Both the position numbers and the translations under genes were made by a program. Shown here in pieces: positions 1-8,600 of a DNA stretch of 64,000 bases. Positions within the stretch are counted from its first letter, which is position 1. Each line of letters opens with the position of its first letter. The notes under the pieces are model-generated. The model did no database searches, was not told where the DNA came from, and was given only the letters and a program-made list of their open reading frames with translations. Source of the DNA: Stenotrophomonas sp. VV52 (GTDB lineage Bacteria; Pseudomonadota; Gammaproteobacteria; Xanthomonadales; Xanthomonadaceae). Location: contig NZ_PKQQ01000002.1 in assembly GCF_002893095.1 (NCBI RefSeq), positions 124,001 to 188,000 on the forward strand. The letters are read 5' to 3'.

Positions 1-106
1 AGGGCAGCCGGGCGATCACGAAGGCGGCCAGGATGAAGGCGAAGGTCGGCCAGTGCCGGGGATTGCGCAGGGACGGCCGGGTGGCGGTGGAAGCGTTATC
101 GGACAT
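1..106 (-). CDS. Lipid A biosynthesis acyltransferase, N-terminal fragment (LpxL/HtrB family)
   Basis: Only the first 35 codons are inside the window; the gene runs off the left edge. The start ATG is at 106 and the protein begins MSDNASTATRPSLRNPRHWP, followed by a hydrophobic stretch. A short polar tail, then 'RNPRHWPTF' and a membrane-anchoring helix, is typical of LpxL/HtrB lauroyl acyltransferases, which add a secondary acyl chain to Kdo2-lipid IVA at the inner membrane. The neighbour is the divergent waaA, whose Kdo transfer precedes this acylation, so the context fits. The family call rests on a short N-terminus and context. The catalytic HX4D motif lies outside the window. Confidence 0.6.
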   Translation of the reverse strand, partial: MSDNASTATRPSLRNPRHWPTFAFILAAFVIARLP

Positions 107-173
107 GCCCCGATTCTAAGTCATGCGGCGGCCGCGCATGTCTTTCCCGGTGCCGCTCCCGTATCCTCCGTAC

Positions 174-1472
174 ATGCGTAAAAGCCCTGTCGAATGGATC
201 CTGCGCGGCCTGTACTCGGTCGTGCTGTACCTGCTGTTGCCGATCACCGTGTACCACCTGGTCTGGCGGGGTTTCCGGGTGCGCGAGTACTTCCAGCGCT
301 GGGACGAGCGCTACGCGTCCTACCCGCATTCCAGCGCCCAGCCCCGAGTCTGGCTGCACGCGGTGTCGGTGGGCGAGGTGAACGCGGCCGCGCCGCTGGT
401 CAACGCGCTGCGCCAGCTGCGCCCGGACATCCGTTGGGTGATCACCACCATCACCCCGACCGGCTCTGAACGGGTGCGTTCGCTGTGGGGCGATGCGGTC
501 GACCACGTGTACCTGCCCTACGACGTGCCCGGCAGCGTCGGCCGCTTCCTGGGCCACTTCAAGCCCAGCCTGGCGCTGATCCTGGAAACCGAGCTGTGGC
601 CGAACCTGCTGTTTGGTTGCCGCGACCGTGGCATTCCGGTGTACATCCTCAACGCGCGGCTGTCGGCCCGCTCGCTGCGCGGCTACCGCCTGCTGCGACC
701 GCTGATCGGACGCACCCTGCGCACCGTGACCTGCGTGGCCGCGCAGTCGGCCGACGATGCCGAACGCTTCATCCAACTGGGTGCGCTGCCCGAGCAGGTG
801 CAGCCGCTGGGCAACCTGAAGTTCGACATCGCCACCCCGAACGTGCGCGAGTTCACCGCCCACTTCCACGCGGCCGTGCCGGGCACACGCCCGGTGTGGA
901 TCGCCGCCAGCACCCATGAGGGCGAGGAGCAGGCCACCATCGACCTGCACCGGCGCCTGCGCGCGGAAATTCCCGGCCTGCTGCTGCTGTGGGCGCCGCG
1001 CCATCCCGAGCGGTTCCCCCGGGTCGAAGCGCTGGCGCGCGAACAGGGCTGGAAGGTCAGCACGCGCCGCCAGCAGCAGTGGCCGCAGGCCGACAGCGAT
1101 GTGTTCGTGATCGACACGCTGGGCGAGTTGATGGCGTTCTACGGCTGCGCGCAGGTCGCCTTCGTCGGTGGCAGCCTGCAGCCGATCGGCGGGCACAACC
1201 TGCTTGAGCCGGCCGCGATGGGCACCGCCACGGTGACCGGCCCGCACCTGCACAACTTCGCCGAGATTTCCCGGCGCATGCGCGAAGCCGGCGCGGTGCT
1301 GATTGAAGAGGATGTGGCTGGCGTGGGTGATGCTCTGCTGGCGCTGTTGCGCGATCCCGAAGCCCGCGAAGACATGGCCAGTGCCGGCTGCGCGCTGGTC
1401 AGCAACGGGCGTGGCGCGTTGAAGCGCACGGTGGAATTGATAGCGCCCAAATTGCCGCCGCCGTTGGGGTGA
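174..1472 (+). CDS. waaA: 3-deoxy-D-manno-octulosonic acid (Kdo) transferase
   Basis: WaaA transfers Kdo from CMP-Kdo to lipid IVA at the cytoplasmic face of the inner membrane. The protein is 432 aa from the ATG at 174, beginning MRKSPVEW with a membrane-anchor helix straight after (about residues 8-32). An upstream in-frame ATG at 123 would only add an unconserved tail. Visible family motifs are HAVSVGEVNAA (nucleotide-sugar side, near residue 65), TTITPTGSERV, the ETELWPN block (near residue 130) and a C-terminal GGHNLLEPAAMGTATVTGP segment typical of GT-B/GT30 enzymes. Length is normal. It is divergent from the lpxL-type gene and is followed by a SMAG dimer and a terminator shared with the convergent tolC. 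Confidence 0.95.
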   Translation: MRKSPVEWILRGLYSVVLYLLLPITVYHLVWRGFRVREYFQRWDERYASYPHSSAQPRVWLHAVSVGEVNAAAPLVNALRQLRPDIRWVITTITPTGSERVRSLWGDAVDHVYLPYDVPGSVGRFLGHFKPSLALILETELWPNLLFGCRDRGIPVYILNARLSARSLRGYRLLRPLIGRTLRTVTCVAAQSADDAERFIQLGALPEQVQPLGNLKFDIATPNVREFTAHFHAAVPGTRPVWIAASTHEGEEQATIDLHRRLRAEIPGLLLLWAPRHPERFPRVEALAREQGWKVSTRRQQQWPQADSDVFVIDTLGELMAFYGCAQVAFVGGSLQPIGGHNLLEPAAMGTATVTGPHLHNFAEISRRMREAGAVLIEEDVAGVGDALLALLRDPEAREDMASAGCALVSNGRGALKRTVELIAPKLPPPLG

Positions 1473-1479
1473 CCTCGGC

Positions 1480-1547
1480 GTAGTGACACGCCATGCGTGT
1501 CCGCGCGGTGCCGGCGATCCGTGGGACACGCATGGCGTGTCGCTACG
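1480..1547. repeat. SMAG/REP-type palindrome dimer
   Basis: Two inverted copies of a GTAG-headed palindrome face each other. The left copy starts GTAGTGACACG at 1480 with core GACACGCCATGCGTGTC; the right copy is its mirror and ends CGCTACG at 1547. The same core returns at 21152, 56166 and 56226. GTAG-type elements are characteristic of Stenotrophomonas intergenic regions. Here the dimer sits between convergent waaA and tolC. Confidence 0.8.
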
Positions 1548-1577
1548 AAAAAGCCACCCTTTCGGGTGGCTTTTTTT
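1548..1577. terminator. Bidirectional Rho-independent terminator between waaA and tolC
   Basis: The stem GCCACCC/GGGTGGC (1553-1559 with 1564-1570) has a TTTC loop, five A on its left and seven T on its right. Either strand therefore yields a hairpin with a U-run, which suits its position between two convergent genes. Confidence 0.85.
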
Positions 1578-1598
1578 GGTTCCTGCGTTACGCCGCGG

Positions 1599-2963
1599 TC
1601 AGTTGTTGACCGTGGTGCTCGGCGTTGCCGCCTGCTGGGTCAGCAGGCGGTTGATGTCCTGCAGTTCGGCGATGTCCAGCACGCCCACTGCCTGGCCCAG
1701 CAACAGCCGGTTCTGCAGGAAGGTGTAGCGGGCGTTGGCGTACTCGAGCTGGGCCGCGAACAGGATGCGCTGGTTCTGGATCACGTCCAGCACGGTGCGG
1801 GTACCCACTTCCAGGCCCACCTGCGAGGCGTCATACGCGCTCTGTGCCGAAACCACCGCCAGGCGGCGCGCTTCCACTTCGCTGATGCCTGCCTTCAGGG
1901 TCTGGTAGGCGTTGCGGGTGTTGCGGTCCAGGGCGCGCTTCTGCTGCTCGTAACCGTCCTGGGCGATGTCGCGCTGGGCCAGGGCCTGGCGCACGCCGGA
2001 CTGGGTGGCGCCGCCGGAGAAGATCGGCACGCTCAGGGTCAGGCCGATGCTGTTGCTGCGCGCATCCGGGCTGAAGTTCGAACCGCTGCCCACCACGTCG
2101 CCCCAGCTGGCCTGGCGGCCGGCGCTGGCACCCAGCGACAGGGTCGGGTAGTGGCCACCGCGTGCGGCCTGGACGCTGGATTCAGCCGCGCTGACCTTCA
2201 GCTCCTGCGCCTTCAGCGCCGGGTTCTGTTCGACCGAACGGTTCACCAGCTCGTCGACGGTGGCGTACTTGGCCGGCAGTTCCGGACGGAAGTCGGTCGG
2301 CAGGGCGCGCAGGTCGGTGACCGGCTGGCCGGTCAGTTCGGTCAGCGCCTGGTAGGAATCGGCCAGGGTGTTCTGCGCCACGATGGTGTTGGCGCGGGCC
2401 TGGTCGTACTGGGCGCGGGCTTCATGCACGTCGGTGATCGGGGCCAGGCCCACTTCCAGGCGCTTGTCGGCGAAGTCGAACTGCTTCTTGGCGGCCGCTT
2501 CGTTGGTCTGTGCGGCCGACAGCGATTCGATGCCCACCAGCACGTTGAAGTACGCCGCCGAGGTGCGCACGATCAGGTCGTCGTTGGCCGAATCCAGGGT
2601 GAAGTCTGCGGCCTGGCTCAGCTCGCGCTGCGCACGCAGGTTGGAGATCTGGGTCCAGTTGAACAGCGTCTGCGACGCGTTGACGCCGTAGTTGCGGTTC
2701 TTGGTGGTGTACGAAGTCGAGCTGATGTCGTGGTTCGGGTTGGTGCGGTTCTGCGTCAGCGACGCCTCGCCGTTGATCTGCGGCAGCAGTGCCGCACGCG
2801 CCTGCACGGCGCCTTCCTTGTCGAACAGACGGGTCGATTCTGCTGCAGACAGCTGCGGATCGCCGTTACGCGCCATTTCGTAGACCTGCAGCAGGTCGGC
2901 GGCAGAGGCGGTCATGGGCAGCAGTGCGGCGGCCAGCGCAATAGCGAGGGATCGGCGGATCAT
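1599..2963 (-). CDS. tolC: TolC-family outer membrane efflux protein (TolCSm)
   Basis: This is an outer membrane channel for tripartite efflux and type I secretion. It is 454 aa from the ATG at 2963, with a clean signal peptide (MIRRSLAIALAAALLPMTASA, cut before ADLLQVYEMA). 'LLQVYEMARNGDPQL' is the standard opening of mature TolC proteins, and the two internal outer-membrane-efflux repeats follow, with the usual 'LDVIQNQRILFAAQ' in the second half. It is 16 bases downstream of pcm on the same strand. The order tolC-pcm-tetR with divergent MFP-RND matches the published smeOP-tolCSm arrangement in S. maltophilia, where TolCSm partners SmeOP and the TetR regulator represses both operons (recalled knowledge). 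The C-terminal tail is rich in Q/A/T, as is common. Confidence 0.93.
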   Translation of the reverse strand: MIRRSLAIALAAALLPMTASAADLLQVYEMARNGDPQLSAAESTRLFDKEGAVQARAALLPQINGEASLTQNRTNPNHDISSTSYTTKNRNYGVNASQTLFNWTQISNLRAQRELSQAADFTLDSANDDLIVRTSAAYFNVLVGIESLSAAQTNEAAAKKQFDFADKRLEVGLAPITDVHEARAQYDQARANTIVAQNTLADSYQALTELTGQPVTDLRALPTDFRPELPAKYATVDELVNRSVEQNPALKAQELKVSAAESSVQAARGGHYPTLSLGASAGRQASWGDVVGSGSNFSPDARSNSIGLTLSVPIFSGGATQSGVRQALAQRDIAQDGYEQQKRALDRNTRNAYQTLKAGISEVEARRLAVVSAQSAYDASQVGLEVGTRTVLDVIQNQRILFAAQLEYANARYTFLQNRLLLGQAVGVLDIAELQDINRLLTQQAATPSTTVNN

Positions 2964-2979
2964 TGCGGCTTCCTTGGAC

Positions 2980-3627
2980 TCAGAGTTGGAACTGGGGTGC
3001 CGGCGCGGCACCGCGCAGGTAGTCGATATCGGTTTCAAACAGGGAATCGATGCTGCCGTCGGCCTTGACCAGGACCGCTTCCATCACCGGCGACTGGCCG
3101 CGGATCACGTACAGGCGACCGTTCGGGCGCAGCCACTGGGTGAAGCGGGCCGGGATGGTTTCGACCGCGCCGGTCACGCAGATCGCGTCGAAGCGGCGCT
3201 CGGTATCCCAGGTCAGCGCGTCGGCGGTTTCAATGCGGACGTTGGTGCCCAGGCCCTTGGCGTCCAGGTTGGCGCGCGCAGTGGCGGCCAGCTCCGGCTG
3301 GATTTCCAGGCTCAGCACTTCGCGGGCCAGCGCGCCCATGCAGGCACTCAGGTAGCCGCTGCCGGTGCCGATTTCCAGCACTTCGTCGCCGGGCTGGAGG
3401 TCCAGCGCCTGCAGGGTGCGGCCTTCGATGACCGGCTTCATCATCTTCTGGCCGAAGCCCAGCGGCAGCTCCACGTCGGTGTAGGCGAGCTTGCGGTGCG
3501 TTTCGGCGACGAACGCCTCGCGCGGCAACTGTGCCAGTACATCGAGCACACGGATGTCCAGCACGTCCCAGGGACGGATCTGCTGTTCAACCATCAGTTC
3601 GCGGGCGTGGGCGTAATCGATCGTCAT
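2980..3627 (-). CDS. pcm: Protein-L-isoaspartate O-methyltransferase family protein
   Basis: The 215-aa protein has the SAM-binding Rossmann core of the PIMT family: motif I VLEIGTGSGYLSACMG (about residues 84-99), then an acidic LSLEIQPELA strand and a GRLYVIRG strand near the C-terminus. Genuine PIMTs carry a GHGQTIS-like catalytic segment before motif I. Here the equivalent reads LGFGQKMMKPVI, so the usual Thr/Ser is missing. The fold is clear, but isoaspartyl repair activity is doubtful. It lies between the TetR gene and tolC in one transcriptional direction, as in the described tolCSm-pcm-smeRo operon. Its role in an efflux operon is unknown. Confidence 0.85.
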   Translation of the reverse strand: MTIDYAHARELMVEQQIRPWDVLDIRVLDVLAQLPREAFVAETHRKLAYTDVELPLGFGQKMMKPVIEGRTLQALDLQPGDEVLEIGTGSGYLSACMGALAREVLSLEIQPELAATARANLDAKGLGTNVRIETADALTWDTERRFDAICVTGAVETIPARFTQWLRPNGRLYVIRGQSPVMEAVLVKADGSIDSLFETDIDYLRGAAPAPQFQL

Positions 3628-3762
3628 GAGGTTCTAATCCAGCGCAGTGGGCCGGCCATTTTACCGGTGCCGGGAGCCGGCGGCGCACTGGGAGCATCGC
3701 TGCCGTCGCGCCGGGGTCGCAGTGCCGGAAGTCACCGCGACCTCCAGCCATTCATCTTGGTG

Positions 3763-4434
3763 TCACCGCGCGGGGCGGGTGGCGTAGGCCCTCAGGAAGA
3801 AGGTGACGCTTTCCTCCACGTGGGTGGTGGCGTCGCACTCGGCCGGGACCGGTCGCAGCCCGCACATCATATGCGTATGCAGCTCGCCTTTGATCAGGGT
3901 GAAGAACTGCTGGGCCGCGGTGTGGAAGTCGGTGATCTCCAGTTCGCCGCGCTCGGTGCGGGCGCGCAGGAACTCGGCCAGGGCATCGCTGGTGCGCTGC
4001 GGGCCGGCTTCCCAGAACATCTCGCGGATCCGGTCGTCGGTATCCGGGGCCATCATCACCCGTTGCACGGCTACGGCCGCCGGCGAGGTGATCATGTTGA
4101 AGAACGCCCGGCCGATGCCCAGCAGCTGCTCGCGCAGGGCGCCTTCGGCGTCGGTGACGAACAGCGCGTCGGGCAGCATTTCGACGCAGGTGGACTTCAC
4201 AGCTTCGGTGAAAAGCGTCTCTTTATCGCCGAAATGGCTGTAAACGGTGAGCTTGGACACCCCGGCCTGGGCCGCGATGCTGTCCATGCTGACACCGCCG
4301 TACCCCTGTTCGACGAACAATGCCTTGGCCGCGTCCAGGATCGCGGCGCGCTTGCCCAGATCCTTCGGGCGGCCGGGTCCGGCGGCCTTGGCGGCGGGCT
4401 TGGACGAGGCGGCGGCAGCAGTGGGATCGGTCAT
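3763..4434 (-). CDS. smeRo: TetR-family repressor of the efflux operons (SmeRo-like)
   Basis: This is a 223-aa TetR/AcrR regulator. After a low-complexity Ala/Gly/Lys-rich tail of about 28 residues comes the DNA-binding domain: KRAAILDAAKALFVEQGYGG, then SMDSIAAQAGVSKLTVYSHF (the helix-turn-helix), then GDKETLF. The C-terminal ligand domain has the AefR-like TetR arrangement. It is divergent from the MFP gene at 4560, and the 125-base gap holds an inverted repeat suitable as its operator (4449-4484). In S. maltophilia the equivalent regulator SmeRo represses both smeOP and tolCSm-pcm-smeRo (recalled knowledge). The 135 bases down to pcm contain no obvious terminator. Confidence 0.88.
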   Translation of the reverse strand: MTDPTAAAASSKPAAKAAGPGRPKDLGKRAAILDAAKALFVEQGYGGVSMDSIAAQAGVSKLTVYSHFGDKETLFTEAVKSTCVEMLPDALFVTDAEGALREQLLGIGRAFFNMITSPAAVAVQRVMMAPDTDDRIREMFWEAGPQRTSDALAEFLRARTERGELEITDFHTAAQQFFTLIKGELHTHMMCGLRPVPAECDATTHVEESVTFFLRAYATRPAR

Positions 4435-4448
4435 GCAAACAATACTAG

Positions 4449-4484
4449 ACCAATCGGTTCGATATTTATACTATACCGACTGGT
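4449..4484. promoter_or_regulatory. Candidate SmeRo operator and divergent promoters
   Basis: ACCAATCGGT at 4449-4458 and ACCGACTGGT at 4475-4484 are inverted copies with one mismatch; each arm is itself nearly palindromic. Between them lies an AT-rich stretch unlike the GC-rich surroundings, holding TATACT (4467-4472, plus strand) and an overlapping minus-strand -10-like TATAAA. A TetR dimer bound here would block both directions. The site is inferred from symmetry and position only. Confidence 0.6.
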
Positions 4485-4559
4485 TCACTATTATCCGTCG
4501 TGGAATAGAGTGTCGCGTTCCGCACGGCTCCCCCGGGTACTTCCAAGGTCCGAGACCTC

Positions 4560-5690
4560 ATGAACAAGTTGCAATGGATGGGCAGTGGCCTGCTGGCGTT
4601 GATGCTGGCAGCGTGTGGCAAGCAGGACGCCGAACCGGCCGCACCGATCCCGGTGCTGGTGGTGCAACCGGGTACGGTGAGCGGGCAGGAAGTGGCCGCG
4701 TATCCGGGTGAGGTGCATGCCCGCGAGGAAAGCCCGCTGTCGTTCCGGGTCGGGGGCAACCTGATCAAGCGCCATGTCGACGCCGGACAGCGCGTGCGCA
4801 AGGGCGACCTGCTGGCCGAACTGGACGCGGCCGACTTCGCCGCCCAGGCCAGTGCGTCGCAGGCGCAGCTGGCCGCCGCCGAGGCCGACCTGGTGCGCGC
4901 CCGCGATGACCAGAAGCGCTACGCCACCCTGGCCGAGCAGCAGCTGGTCAGCAGATCCACGCTGGACGCGCAGACCGCCGCATTCAAGGCCGCGCAGGGC
5001 CAGGCCAATGCCGCCCGCGCCAACCTGGCGGTGGCCCGCAACCAGACCGGTTACGCGCAGCTGCGCGCGCCGGCCGACGGCGTGATCGCCAGCCGCCAGG
5101 CCGAAGCCGGGCAGGTGGTCGGCGCCGGGCAGACGGTATTCACGCTGGCCGCCGACGGCGGTCGTGAGGTGCTGATCGCGCTGCCGGAAAGCACCATCCG
5201 CGATTACAAGGTCGGCCAGGAGGTGCAGGTCGAGCTGTGGAACCGTCCAGGCCAGATGCTGCCGGGCACGATCCGCGAGATCGCGCCGGCCGCCGACGCG
5301 CAGGCACGTACCTATGCGACCCGGGTCAGCCTGGCGCCGGAAGCACTGGCCGAAGTGGAGCTGGGCCAGAGCGCGCGCGTGTTCGCCGCCGCCGGCCGCA
5401 GCGGCACCCTGCAGCTGCCGCTGGGTGCGGTGCTGCGCGGCGCCAACGGCGCGCCCAGCGTGTGGGTGGTGAACCCGACCAACGGGGCGCTGAAATCCAC
5501 GCCGGTCACGGTAGGCGCTTACGGTCCCGAATCGGTGCCGGTGCTGTCCGGCGTGGCCGCGCAGGACTGGGTGGTCGCCGCCGGCGGGCACCTGCTGCGC
5601 GAAGGCCAGGTGGTGACGCCTGTCGACCGGCAGAACCGGCCGGTGCTGAAGCCGGCCGCCGCGCCGGCTGCCGCGGCCAAGGCGCACTGA
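4560..5690 (+). CDS. smeO: RND efflux periplasmic adaptor (membrane fusion) lipoprotein, SmeO-like
   Basis: The 376-aa adaptor links an inner membrane RND pump to TolC. The N-terminus MNKLQWMGSGLLALMLAACG ends in a lipobox (LAAC), so it should be a lipoprotein. The order is typical of MFPs: barrel/lipoyl half with FRVGGNLIKRHVDAGQRVRKGD, an alpha-helical hairpin (about residues 95-150, rich in Ala/Gln/Arg), second lipoyl half 'LRAPADGVIASRQAEAGQVV', then beta-barrel and membrane-proximal domains. An Ala/Pro/Lys tail ends the protein. The RND gene follows after three bases, so the two are one operon. Homology and gene order support SmeO of the SmeOP-TolCSm pump. Confidence 0.9.
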   Translation: MNKLQWMGSGLLALMLAACGKQDAEPAAPIPVLVVQPGTVSGQEVAAYPGEVHAREESPLSFRVGGNLIKRHVDAGQRVRKGDLLAELDAADFAAQASASQAQLAAAEADLVRARDDQKRYATLAEQQLVSRSTLDAQTAAFKAAQGQANAARANLAVARNQTGYAQLRAPADGVIASRQAEAGQVVGAGQTVFTLAADGGREVLIALPESTIRDYKVGQEVQVELWNRPGQMLPGTIREIAPAADAQARTYATRVSLAPEALAEVELGQSARVFAAAGRSGTLQLPLGAVLRGANGAPSVWVVNPTNGALKSTPVTVGAYGPESVPVLSGVAAQDWVVAAGGHLLREGQVVTPVDRQNRPVLKPAAAPAAAAKAH

Positions 5691-5693
5691 CCC

Positions 5694-8600
5694 GTGCGCC
5701 GCTTCAATCTTTCCGAATGGGCGCTGGGCAACCGCGCGCTGGTGCTGTTCGCCATGCTCGCCTTCGCCATCATCGGCGCGTGGTCGTACAAGCACCTGGG
5801 CCAGTCCGAGGATCCGCCGTTCACCTTCAAGGTGATGGTGGTCCGCACGCTGTGGCCGGGTGCCACCGCCGAGCAGGTCTCCCGGCAGGTGACCGAGCCG
5901 ATCGAAAAGGCGCTGTTGAACACCGGGCAGTACGAGTTCATCCGCTCGTATTCGCGTCCGGGCGAGTCGCAGGTGATCTTCGTGGCGCGCGACAGCCTGC
6001 GTTCCAAGGCGATTCCGGACCTGTGGTACCAGGTGCGCAAGCGCGTGGGCGACATCAAGCCGACCCTGCCGCGCGAGATCGTGGGGCCGTTCTTCAACGA
6101 TGAGTTCGGCGACACCTTCGGCAACATCTATGCGTTGACCGGGCAGGGCTTCGACTACGCGGTGATGCGCGACTACGCCGACCGCATCCAGCTGGAGCTG
6201 CAGCGGGTACCGGACGTGGGCAAGATCGAGTTGGAAGGCCTGCAGGACGAGAAGATCTGGATCGAGCTGTCCAACACCAAGCTGGCCACGCTGGGCGTGT
6301 CGCTGCAGCAGGTGCAGCAGGCGCTGGCCGACCAGAACGCGATCACCGCGACCAGCTTCTTCGAAACGCCGACCGACCGCGTGCAGCTGCGCGTGACCGG
6401 CCAGTTCCAGAGCGTGGACGACATCCGCCGCTTCCCGATCCAGGCCGGCGACCGCACGCTGCACCTGGGCGACATCGCCGAGATCAAGCGCGGCTTCGCC
6501 GACCCGGCCTCGCCGAAGATGCGCTTCATGGGCGAGGACGCGATCGGCATTGCGGTGGCGATGAAGGACGGTGGCGACATCCTCAAGCTGGGTTCGACCC
6601 TGGATGCGGAGTTCGAACGCCTGCAGAAGACGCTGCCGGCGGGGATGCAGCTGCGCAAGGTCTCCGACCAGCCGCATGCGGTGGAAGAGTCGGTGGGCGA
6701 GTTCGTGCAGGTGCTGACCGAGGCGGTGGTGATCGTGCTGCTGGTCAGCTTCTTCTCGCTGGGCCTGCGCACCGGCTTGGTGGTGGGTGTGACCATTCCG
6801 CTGGTGCTGGCGATGACGTTCTTCGTCATGCATTACTTCGACATCGGCCTGCACAAGATTTCGCTGGGTGCGCTGGTGCTGGCGCTGGGCCTGCTGGTGG
6901 ACGATGCGATCATCGCGGTGGAGATGATGGCCACCAAGATGGAGCAGGGCTACGACCGCCTGCGCGCGGCGAGTTTTGCGTGGGAGTCGACGGCGTTCCC
7001 GATGTTGACCGGTACGTTGATCACGGCGGCCGGCTTCCTGCCGATCGCGACGGCGGCGTCGAGCACGGGCGAGTACACGCGGTCGCTGTTCCAGGTGGTG
7101 ACCATTGCGCTGGTGGTGTCGTGGATCGCGGCGGTGCTGTTCATTCCGTACCTGGGCGACAAGATGCTGCCGGACCTGTTCAATCCGCAGCCGCCGAAGC
7201 CGGGCAGTTTCGCGGCGCGCTGGCATGCGCGGCGGCAGGCGTGGGGCGATCGGTTCCCGGCGCTGGGGCGCTTCATCGTGCCGAAGCAGCATGCGCACGA
7301 CCATGATCCGTACCAGCGGCCGTTCTATACGCGCTTCCGGCGATTCCTGGATAGCTGCCTGCGCCATCGCTGGTGGGTGATCGCGGCGACAGCGGCGTTG
7401 TTCGTGTTCTCGCTGCTGATGTTCCGCTTCGTGCCGCAGCAGTTCTTCCCGGATTCGACCCGGCCGGAACTGATGGTGGACATCGAGCTGGCCGAAGGTG
7501 CGTCGCTGCAGGCGACGCAGGCGCAGGCGCACAAGCTGGAGACGCTGTTGAAGGGGCGGGACGGCATCAGCAACTACGTGGCCTACGTGGGCACGGGGTC
7601 GCCGCGTTTCTACCTGCCGCTGGACCAGCAGCTGCCGGCGACCAATTTCTCGCAGTTCGTGGTGTTGACGGAGAACGCGGAGGCGCGCGAGGCGACGCGG
7701 AGCTGGTTGCTGAAAGAGGTGATTCCGCAGTTCCCGGACGTGCAGATGCGGGTGACGCGGCTGGAGAACGGGCCGCCGGTGGGCTACCCGGTGCAGATGC
7801 GTATTTCCGGTGAGCATATCGAGCAGGTGCAGGCAATTGCGCGCAAGGTGGAGGCGAAGGTGCGGGAGAACCCGCATGTGATGAACGTGAACCTGGACTG
7901 GAGCGAGCCGAGCAAGGTGGTGCGGCTGGTGATCGACCAGGACCGTGCGCGGGCGCTGGGCGTGAGCAGTGCGCAGGTGAGCCAGCTGTTGGGCACGTCG
8001 TTGTCGGGGATGAGCGTGAGCACGTACCGGGAGGGCAATCGCCTGATCGAGATGCTGCTGCGGGGTCCGGACAATGAGCGGGTGCGGCTGGACATGCTGG
8101 GCAGCCTGGCGATTCCGACCAGCGGCGGGACGTCGGTGACGTTGTCGCAGGTGGCGCGGCTGGAGTATGTGTTCGAGGACGGGATCATCTGGCACCGCAA
8201 CCGGTTGCCGACGGTGACGGTGCGTGCGGACATCGGCGATGGGAAGCAGCCGCTGGATGTGGTGCAGCAGTTGTTGCCGACGCTGGAAGGGATCCGGGCG
8301 GAGCTGCCGTCGGGGTATCTGCTGGAGACAGGCGGTACGGTGGAGGATTCGGCGCGTGGCCAGAATTCGATCAAGGCGGGCATGCCGTTGTTCCTGATCG
8401 TGGTGGCGACGTTGCTGATGCTGCAGCTGCGCAGTTTCTCGCGGGCGGCGATGGTGCTGGTGACGGCGCCGCTGGGGATCATCGGGGCGACGCTGTTCCT
8501 GCTGTTGTTCCGGGCGCCGTTCGGGTTCGTGGCGTTGCTGGGGACGATCGCGCTGGCGGGCATGATCATGCGCAATTCGGTGATCCTGATCGATCAGATC

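Noticed and set aside
1480-1547. Repeated short palindromes as a CRISPR array
   Set aside because: Copies are scattered singly or as inverted pairs with no regular spacers, and no cas gene is present; they fit SMAG/REP elements.
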